Source: Pagrus major (lineage: Eukaryota > Chordata > Actinopteri > Spariformes > Sparidae). From it: a stretch of 64,000 nucleotides of DNA. The notes below the pieces were generated by a model. It ran no database searches. It was given only the letters and a program-made list of their open reading frames with translations, and was not told the origin of the DNA. The position numbers and the translations under genes are program-made. This document shows positions 57,401-64,000 of this stretch, piece after piece. How positions within the stretch are numbered: the stretch's first letter is position 1; the number at the start of each line of letters is the position of its first letter. Location of the stretch: the NCBI RefSeq assembly GCF_040436345.1, contig NC_133223.1, forward strand, positions 19,507,113 to 19,571,112. The letters run 5' to 3'.

Positions 57401-60400
57401 AGTAATGGCCTATCAACTTTGAAGGCTACTGTGCTTGACAGGCAAACAGTGACTGGTGTTGTGAGCTGACAGGAAGGCAGCAGATATTGTCAAAGTTGTA
57501 ATAAACATCACAATCTTATAATCAGGGACTATGATGACAAGCATGCCCAGTCTAAAGAGGTCAAAACTGCAGCAAAACTAAGTAATATATAGAAAAACTT
57601 CATTGTAAAACCAGTGCATTTTGCTTACAGTCAACAACAAACAACATTTAAGTAAAGCTACCCTATTTAAATCTTGTTTGGTAATGTGTGTCATGATGAC
57701 CCTGATGCTCTGTTCTAACAATAAAGTTTTTCTATATACTACAAGCATTGATGGAGTTTCGACCTCTTTAGACTTTTTCTCTGTACCTTGGAAGTAGGTG
57801 AAGTTGTACCAGAAACCCCCACTCTGCTTCTATGCATGCCAAGTTTCAACAAACTGAAAATGACTGGCTTTCAAATCAGTCAGTCAATTCTCTTCAGAGT
57901 AAAACACAGCACGCATATGTCTTGTCTGTCTTTCTGCTGCAATATTAGCAATAAAACTCTATTTAACCATATGATGATTACATTTTGCAATTAATCTGCA
58001 GTTCACATGCGTACTAAACAGTGGGGGGCGATCCATACGGTTCATGAATCAACCGCGTTCCTTAACAGCACTTATCACTCACATTAAAAGCACATTAGGA
58101 AAGGGTCTTTTAATGGCGAGTATGAGCAGTTACAATTACACAAAGCTGTTTCAGTGTAATGAAAAACTGTGAACCTATCCATTAATAATGATATCCATCA
58201 TACTGATTATAGATTAGGTAGATTAGGTTAAATCTGTATTAGGGTAATGTAACTGCTTTCTACTGATGACACAAGTAACCATTTACTCCTTTTACACAGC
58301 TCCTTCCACTCAAAATGACCGCTATACTCTGACATATTAAGATCACTGGTGTATAATAAATCTATTTGCACCTAAGATGCATTCTGTGGTACCAGCAGCA
58401 TACATAATATTATACAGAACAACAGCACCATCTTGTGACCATATGAACTTACATTCTCTTGAATTTGCTGGTCTGATGATATTGATTGGGTGACTGCAAT
58501 TTCTCCATCTGGTTGGAAAGAATGTCATCGTTCTGCAGAACAAAAAACAAAGCCACAGTCTGTGATGGTTATTTTGTGAACATAAATACAGCCAAGAAGA
58601 TATATGTCTATCATTTTCTTGCTTCAATTCAGCAGTATGCTCTCGATTTTGTATTTAATCACTCAGAGAAGTGCCTGAACCACAGGGAAGGTCTGCCTTA
58701 TCAAGTAACAACTGAATTAATTCTGTAACATGACAGCATCACTCACACTCCTTCTAGTTCGTCTTAAAAGCATAGGATCATGACAGAATAAGCCAAGAGA
58801 TAAAATTAAGTGTTATTGCAATGACTTGTGTGGCTGAATTACTCCTAAATTGGCTTGGCATTTGTTTGTTTACCTTCTCTTTGCCATTGCTGCTGCTATC
58901 ATCCCTCTCCCAGGCTGACATATTGTCAGTTCCAAAGGGAGGCTCTAGCTGTTGGAAAGCTCCAGGGTGTTTCTTCTCTTCACTGTTAATTAGACTGTTG
59001 GAAAAAAAACAATATAGGGATATGAAATGTATCTTCCACTTAATGATAGCTGGAAAATATATTGAAGATTAAACAGTAAAACTCTGATGTTACGCTGGCT
59101 GATATGTTCCTTATATTTTACAGTACTTACTTTCAAAGCTTGTTACAAGTTTGTAGCAGTATCAGGTGCAGGTACTAGCGATGGCAGCAAATGTGTAATA
59201 GTGTGGTAACATTATTAGCACTAGCAGGATCAGTACAGTGGCAGTACTCGCAGGAGTTGTACACTAGCTGCAAGCAGTAGTGTTAGTAATGGAGGTGGAA
59301 TTGTTTTTCTGATATCATAAACTGACAACAATTCAGAGTGCATGATAATAATAAGACAAATGTTACAAGTACCTTGGTTCGCTATCGTCTGCTGATGCAT
59401 TGCAGAACCAGTCTGGAGGTTTGTATGGACAAGCTTTAGAAGTGATTGTTTCCTCGTGCCACAAAAGTCCTGTTGAACAAGGATGAAAAAAAAAGGACAA
59501 AAATACATTTTAGGCTAAATGTGTTAACCAGCAGAGGTGGGAATTAAGTACAAATACTTCATTACTGTTCTTAAGTAGATTTTTCAGGTATCTGTACTTA
59601 GAGTATTTATTTTTCTGACAACTTTCTACTTTTACTCCCTACATTTTAAGACATATTGTTACTTGTTACTTTAGTTTTAATGCATTTGAGGAGAATTATC
59701 GACTATTTATGACATTTTACCAACCCACAACGTTGGTATTTGATATCCTGGGAATAAGATTCAACAATCAATTATCTTTCCGTTGCATTGACAAACAGCT
59801 CGGACAAATCCTACTAATTCTACCTTTTATAGTCTTTGAATAATTTTAAAATGATGTGAGGTTTGGTAAGTTTTGCATATGACCGGTAGAAATGTCTTTC
59901 AGAGGGATAGTTTTTTTACTTTTATACTTTGAGTACATTTCAGAGCCTGAACTCTCTTACTTTTAACCGAATAAAGAAGTTGAATCAGTGCTTCTACTTT
60001 TACCAGAGTTCTTTTTTTTTTTTTACACAAATATCTGTTTGAGTAAAGAATGTGTGTACTTTTGCCACTTCCGTGCGAGCGAGAGGGATGTGTGCTGATA
60101 TTAAAGGCAACAGGGTGGCTTTACCCTTATGTCCTCCTTGTTTTGCAAGTTTGACATAGTCAGTATCACTCTCCAGGACTCCAACCCTTCGCCCCCGGGC
60201 CTTCTCCTCAGGAAGAGTGATGATGGCTGGGGACAGTCCTGGGATCTGGGAGATATGACCATTTATCCCATGGTACCCAGTTTTCACACCTGCAATGTTA
60301 AAAACCGCACACGTACAATTTATATTTGATGCTTCATATCAACAACTTCTTCCCACCATGGCCAGGGACCACGCAGGTATTCTTCCCGCTGACGATACAC

Positions 60401-60709
60401 AGACACCAACATGGAGGAACTAAACTAAGTCAGTATGAACAGTTTTACTTGCCAGATTTGGTCGACTGAAGATCGTCACTCATGAGAACTGATGAATTTC
60501 TGGTGAAAACGGGGGAGAAAAACGGCAAACTGTAAACGATAGCATGCACGAGCGATTAACATCAACACACTACGTGAACCTTAGCTTTGATTAGCAAAGA
60601 TAGCTGTTCGTTTATTCTAGCCTGAAACTAAACACAAGTGGTGGTAATTAGTCTTGAGAAGAAGTAAAAAAGAAAGCAAGTTGTGTCGTTGTACTTACTC
60701 TGAATACAT
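54384..60709 (-). CDS. c7orf57: C7orf57 homologue, uncharacterised protein (whole gene, 8 coding exons)
   Basis: Coding exons on the - strand: 60709-60699, 60499-60453, 60289-60125, 59469-59373, 58994-58874, 58532-58453, 54832-54735, 54418-54384. They join in phase into 654 nt (217 aa; the human protein is about 295 aa, so this is shorter at the C end). The diagnostic block is SQIPGL (33-38) followed by ESDTDYVKLAKQGG (59-72), very close to human C7orf57 SQIPGL ... TDSEYVKLAKQGG. Next come PPDW (92-95; human LPDW) and EPPFGTDNMSAWERD (124-137; human PFDFDMKTVWQRE). There is no signal peptide, membrane segment or known enzymatic domain. Function is unknown; an X-box 57 bp upstream of the ATG suggests cilium-related expression (inference). 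The intron after exon 2 needs a GC donor, and the last acceptor is a tandem site. Confidence 0.88.
54735..54832 (-). CDS. c7orf57: c7orf57 exon 7 (residues 174-206)
   Basis: Lies 3.6 kb downstream of exon 6, beyond a transposon-filled intron. Acceptor GTTCTAAG, donor TCAA|GTAAGT. Encodes FDKRPAPVDMSKLMSFGYAE in frame with exon 6. Confidence 0.82.
54915..55490 (+). mobile_element. L1-like LINE ORF2 C-terminal fragment with 3' UTR
   Basis: An open frame up to TAG at 55227 reads WSGLVICSNAKYVKRYILWY, WFDWKIAKSLDWKDWVNAV and ERASLWDLFWTQIE. This resembles the extreme C terminus of fish L1 ORF2 proteins. It lies antisense in intron 6 of the c7orf57 homologue and lacks the reverse transcriptase core. 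Confidence 0.55.
55884..55915. repeat. (AAT)n microsatellite
   Basis: AAT repeat with one ATG variant, just before the SINE; possibly grown from a SINE or LINE tail. A poly-C run (12 C) lies at 55810-55821. Confidence 0.85.
55922..56075 (+). mobile_element. tRNA-derived SINE with internal deletion
   Basis: Pol III A-box-like TAGCTCAGTAAGTAGAG and B-box GGTTCGAATTA are only about 10 bp apart, where 30-40 bp is normal, so a block is missing. The body CTGTGGCCCTTTGCTGCAGTCATTCC, the pyrimidine stretch and TGTCCTATCTAATAAAA are the standard percomorph SINE tail. Confidence 0.75.
57010..57322 (+). repeat. CCTCCGCCAAGGAGGT interspersed repeat
   Basis: Begins ATTACCTCCGCCAAGGAGGTCATG, has AGCAGGATTACACAAAAACT and ACGGATTTCCACAAAACTT, and ends GGCAGAGGTATACGCTCTAC. 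The same layout occurs in many fish genomes. Class not certain. Confidence 0.55.
58453..58532 (-). CDS. c7orf57: c7orf57 exon 6 (residues 148-173)
   Basis: Acceptor TTCTGCAG, donor GAAT|GTAAGT. Encodes NDDILSNQMEKLQSPNQYHQ. Confidence 0.85.
58874..58994 (-). CDS. c7orf57: c7orf57 exon 5 (residues 107-147)
   Basis: Acceptor TCCAACAG, donor AAG|GTAAAC. Encodes EPPFGTDNMSAWERDDSSSN, the conserved Trp-containing motif. Confidence 0.9.
59373..59469 (-). CDS. c7orf57: c7orf57 exon 4 (residues 75-106)
   Basis: Pyrimidine-rich tract with acceptor TTCAACAG, donor CCAAG|GTACTT. Encodes LLWHEET and CPYKPPDWFCN. Confidence 0.9.
59535..60078. mobile_element. Second CAGAGGTGG element
   Basis: Starts CAGAGGTGGGAATTAAGTAC and ends GTACTTTTGCCACTTCCG. 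It has the same orientation and interior as the copy at 48882-49559. It lies in intron 3 of the c7orf57 homologue. Confidence 0.65.
60125..60289 (-). CDS. c7orf57: c7orf57 exon 3 (residues 20-74)
   Basis: Acceptor ATTGCAG, donor AAGG|GTAAAG. Carries the family signature SQIPGL and DYVKLAKQGG. Confidence 0.93.
60453..60499 (-). CDS. c7orf57: c7orf57 exon 2 (residues 4-19)
   Basis: Acceptor CACCAG. The frame to exon 3 is kept only if the donor is TCTG|GCAAGT, a GC-AG intron. The nearby GT (4 nt further on) would shift the frame. It encodes MSDDLQSTKSG across the junction. Confidence 0.7.
60699..60709 (-). CDS. c7orf57: c7orf57 exon 1 coding part (residues 1-3)
   Basis: ATGTATTCAGA then donor GTAAGT. 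The ATG is in frame with exon 2 (which has a second Met at codon 10) and closely follows the X-box promoter, so this start is preferred. Confidence 0.7.
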
Positions 60710-60765
60710 TTTGGGAGCAGAGCGTCAAACTGTCGTGTACGGAGCTGTTTGGAACTTGTGACCGC

Positions 60766-60779
60766 GTTGCCATGGAAAC
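60766..60779 (+). promoter_or_regulatory. RFX X-box at the c7orf57 promoter
   Basis: GTTGCCATGGAAAC fits the X-box consensus GTHNYY-AT-RRNAAC at every position. It lies 57-70 bp upstream of the start codon. It is the second X-box in the window, again at the 5' end of a gene. Confidence 0.8.
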
Positions 60780-61136
60780 GGCTTGCAGGTACAGCCTGCG
60801 GTACAGCAGCTGCTCCGTGACGTGTGGGCCCGACAGAGGAGCACTGAGGGGTACTGTTACTTCTACTCAGTTTCTTCATTTGTTGGTTTTCTTAGGATAT
60901 GGCCAAGGACGGTGGTATTTGATGAACTTAGCAGCCCGTCCCGTAGTGTCCGTCACAACCGTGTAAAGGCTCCTCTCAAAAGATACGTCTGGTCAATTGA
61001 GTGGTATAGTTTGTAGTCCTAAAACCCGGAAGTCAGTTAGCATTTTTTGCACTTCCGGTTCCCTCGTCTCAAAGTCAATGGGTTTTTTTTAATTGGTTTT
61101 CGGTTAAAAATGCCTGAAATAAGGTCTGTGGTTACT

Positions 61137-61866
61137 ACCAGTGTTGGGGGTAACGCGTTACTAAAGCAACGCGTTACAGTAATACATTACTTTTAGCAGT
61201 AAGGGAGTAATATAACGTGTTACTAAAAATATGTCAGTAATATATTACTCTTTATGTTCACTGACCGAAGTGAAGCAGTTATTGTTTTTTTAAGAACCTA
61301 TCCACACCAACATGACCGTATTAATATAGGCGCTGCGTGTGTTGATTATAGCCAAGCCTTTAAATTATTTGTTCAGTCTCTGTGTGACTGAAATGAGTTG
61401 TATTTTGTTGGCCTAATGATGAAGCCTAATCCTCCGAGCGCACTTTAACTGACATTTTTGAATCACATATGTCCATGCATTCCCTGTTCTGTGGACTGAA
61501 ATAAAAAGGCATGTCTTGTCATGTCATTATTGGCTACATTATAGAAGGTATAGGTCTATTGTGTTTCATATGACTAAGCCTACAATTAAAAATATTTATT
61601 CCTATCTTATTATATATCAGACTTTGATCCTTTGTCTGCCTGCTCATCAATGTGTCCAAGGCATTTCGTTTATTTAAAAAGATCTCGGTTATTTAATTGT
61701 TCTGTATAGATTATTTGGGCTTTTTTTAAAACTAAAAAGTAGTGTAATAAGTAATTTACTACTCTACACAGACAGTAATATTGTAAAATAATATATTACT
61801 TTAAAATTAATATAACTAGTTATATGTAATATATTGCATTTTGAAAGTAACTTACCACATGCTGGA
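61137..61866. mobile_element. Repeat with CCAGTGTTGGGGGTAACGCG start
   Basis: ACCAGTGTTGGGGGTAACGCG and repeated GCGTTAC / AATATATTACT words, ending AAGTAACTTACCACATGCTGG, which is partly the inverse of the start. A well-known teleost repeat type. Confidence 0.55.
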
Positions 61867-62865
61867 TATAGTTTTGTTCTATGACATAAAGTACATCATT
61901 AAATGTCCCACAATTGAATTATAAAGTGCTTAGGTGTCTTAAAACAGTGGTTGCTAACAAGTGGCTAAATAATAATAATAATAATTATAATACATTGGTC
62001 TAATGTAGCGCTTTTCTGAATACTCAAAGACGCTTAACAAAGAACAACAACAAAAGAACAACAAAACAAAGAAAACACTACGAAACAAAGAAAACAATAC
62101 GAAAACAATGAGACTACAGAGGTTGTCAGGGACTCATCTACTCACTAGTCCATCTTTACAGGCCAACTTTAGTTACAAACTATTCTAACTCTAACTTTAC
62201 AACTTGTAGACTGATTAGTTTACAGACAAGAGAAATCTGCCCTGTGGAACAGAAAAGGGCATATGAGAAAGTGGAAAAGGAAATAATAAATGTAGTACAA
62301 TTATATATAAAATAAACATTTGCAGCAGCACACTTCTGTTTTGAGTTCCTCCTGAACTGCTCGCAAATGGAGCACTTCCCAAAAGACAACTGAAGGATAT
62401 GTCTGAGGACCGAGCTTCTGTGGCAGCCATCCAGAGAAAAGGCGCAGCACAAGTGCTTCAAGTTGAAAATTACTTTTCTTAACTTTTCTGAAAGGCGCTG
62501 GTGATGTCAAAATTGCTCTTTTGCTTTTTCCTGGCCTAGGCGATAATATTCACCGATTTTTTGTCTCGTATGGATCATGTCATGCACCCACCTCCTTGTT
62601 TATGTCCCGATGTCAAATAAAAAACAAACGGATAGTAAACTGCAAAGTGACAGTGTTGATCATACAGTGGCTGTTTTCAAGATGTTGATGTCATAGAGAA
62701 AATATGCATGTGCAGCATTTTTTCTCTCAGCGAACAAACACTTCATCTCAGCACTCCTAAAAGCAAATTCAGCACTTTTCTGCCTGAAAAAAAACGCTAT
62801 GTGGACACGGGCCCTTATTGCACACATTCTCCTCCTTTCCAAAACCTGGTGCCTACATTACCCAC

Positions 62866-63032
62866 AATGCATCTTAACTGCTGAGTGACATCACTGGAGA
62901 CAATGTATCAGATTACATGGAGCTTCCTCTGGAGCCACAAGAGACTTTATAGTACTTTTTCACATATACAGTAGTACCACCAAAGACCTGAAAACCGACT
63001 ATATTGTGTAAAATTGGGGGTTACCCTTTAAG
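62866..63032. repeat. Right-arm copy of the 43738-44474 fold-back element
   Basis: Shares GACATCACTGGAGAC, GGAGCTTCCTCTGGAGCCAC, AAAGACCTG and TGTGTAAAATTGG with the right arm at 44330-44474. Confidence 0.65.
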
Positions 63033-64000
63033 CACAAAGTTTACGTAGCCTACTTGCACTTGCTAGTTGCAGTATATATTGATGCTAATACTTTTGTACT
63101 TTGTTCTGAAGTACATTCTTGAATGCAGAACTCTTACTTACAAGCACTGGTTCCCCCATGTTTAAAAAAAAAAAAAGCTGTGAAAGTGCCCTCTTGGATG
63201 CCCCTTGATAAAATGTGATAATGTGCCCTCTAGGGTGTCCTTCCAGTTGGCAGAATGTGGTGAAATGCCCTCTCTTCACAATAAATTTATCACGACTTTC
63301 TGTGCACTGCTGCCCCACCACATACAGCTGGTGGCTTTTTTTATTTTTTTCACCCTTGCCATATGTCTCCATATGTGCTGTATTGTATAGTGATGTTTGA
63401 AGACTTGAAAATGCTGAAAAATGTCTGCAAGTGTTAAGTAATGGTTAAAAAAAACCCATTAATGCATTGCACGCTCCGAAGAGATGGATCTCTTTGTAGA
63501 AGCAGTGAAAGAGTTATTACTGTGAAATTAGTCTCTTTTAATGCAAATATGCCTGTCTTTTGGAGGAGATATACAGTGGTTTTATTACAGATAAATCACA
63601 ATGTGTTCTCTCTGGTACTAAATTGATTGCTTTTTTAGTAGCCCAATCTCCATAAGTGTTTTAACTATGTCGCACTACTTAATGTTTTGGCTGTTATTAT
63701 GAATTATCTGAGCACAGGACTATCTTTTATCCCGACCCATACCAAATCATCTGTCCATGCACAGTAGTCTGATTATTATAATCAATAAAGTAATGCTTCA
63801 AATTTTATAGAAATAACTAATGATTAAGTAGGCTGTGTGAGTAGAATGATCTCTTTTGGGGGTTTAGGGTTAGGGGTTAGTATTCTACATATAAATACCT
63901 TATTCTATGTTTGGACATTCTTTCTGCTTATTGACCAGGTTTTTTTTTTTTTTTAAACATATAGCCTATATCATTTGTAATGGCTGAAATACACCCAAAA

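Larger units (their letters stand above)
54833..58452 (-). other. c7orf57 intron 6
   Basis: A 3.6-kb intron holding the L1-like fragment, poly-C run, AAT array, SINE and the CCTCCGCC repeat. The remainder is unassigned AT-rich DNA. Confidence 0.75.
60780..64000. other. Region upstream of c7orf57; repeats only
   Basis: Contains CCGGAAGT at 61026 and ACTTCCGG at 61052 next to CTCAAAGTCAATGGG (probably part of a repeat). It also holds the 61137-61866 element, an ATA run and TGTAGCGCTTTTCTGAAT-type repeat near 61970-62040, and the fold-back copy at 62866. No coding exon was recognised. Confidence 0.6.

Noticed and set aside
61020..61075. Paired ETS-like sites (CCGGAAGT and ACTTCCGG) as a second promoter
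   Set aside because: They sit in sequence (CTCAAAGTCAATGGG and following) that looks like a common fish repeat, and no exon follows on either strand.
63859..63882. Telomere-like TTAGGG words
   Set aside because: Only two or three imperfect units, too short to call an interstitial telomeric repeat.

Overview
The window is vertebrate nuclear DNA, almost certainly from a ray-finned (percomorph-type) teleost. Genes are split into many short exons with GT-AG introns. The DNA is AT-rich and full of microsatellites and fish-type transposon debris: hAT-like MITEs, fold-back elements, a tRNA-derived SINE with the percomorph-style tail, and LINE 3' ends. Three protein genes can be read exon by exon. 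They are ccdc148 (+ strand, 14 coding exons, 17996-50080, 601 aa), upp2 (- strand, 7 coding exons, 52754-51071, 313 aa) and the C7orf57 homologue (- strand, 8 coding exons, 60709-54384, about 217 aa). All exon phases close without a frameshift.

Layout. Positions 1 to about 15.3 kb hold no recognisable coding exon. They contain repeats, a hAT transposase N-terminal fragment with its own TATA box (about 8.06-8.68 kb) and a CR1/L2-type LINE 3' end (about 9.08-9.88 kb). A moderately GC-rich promoter region lies at about 15.3-16.0 kb. In mammals CCDC148 is head-to-head with PKP4, so the left part may be the 5' intron of pkp4 on the - strand; no pkp4 coding exon is visible. ccdc148 fills 16-50 kb and meets upp2 tail to tail: their presumed poly(A) signals are about 100 bp apart near 50.1-50.2 kb. 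The C7orf57 homologue lies upstream of upp2 on the same strand. From 60.8 to 64 kb only repeats are seen.

How the genes relate. CCDC148 is a coiled-coil protein, and it and C7orf57 are plausible cilium-associated genes. Each has an RFX X-box-like motif at its 5' end (15954-15967 and 60766-60779), which suggests shared ciliary transcriptional control. upp2 is a nucleoside-salvage enzyme between them. It keeps the catalytic residues and the Cys-x6-Cys pair that distinguishes UPP2 from UPP1. The arrangement combines the human 2q24 neighbourhood (UPP2-CCDC148) with a gene from the human 7p12 neighbourhood (C7orf57 next to UPP1). This fits an ancestral block that was split after vertebrate genome duplication.

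The most unexpected sequence structures are near-perfect inverted repeats. The strongest has 43-bp arms, a 3-nt loop and one mismatch, and lies 39 bp inside the intron after ccdc148 exon 11. No undescribed defence or mobile system could be supported. All identifications are by reading and from memory of protein families; no database search was run.
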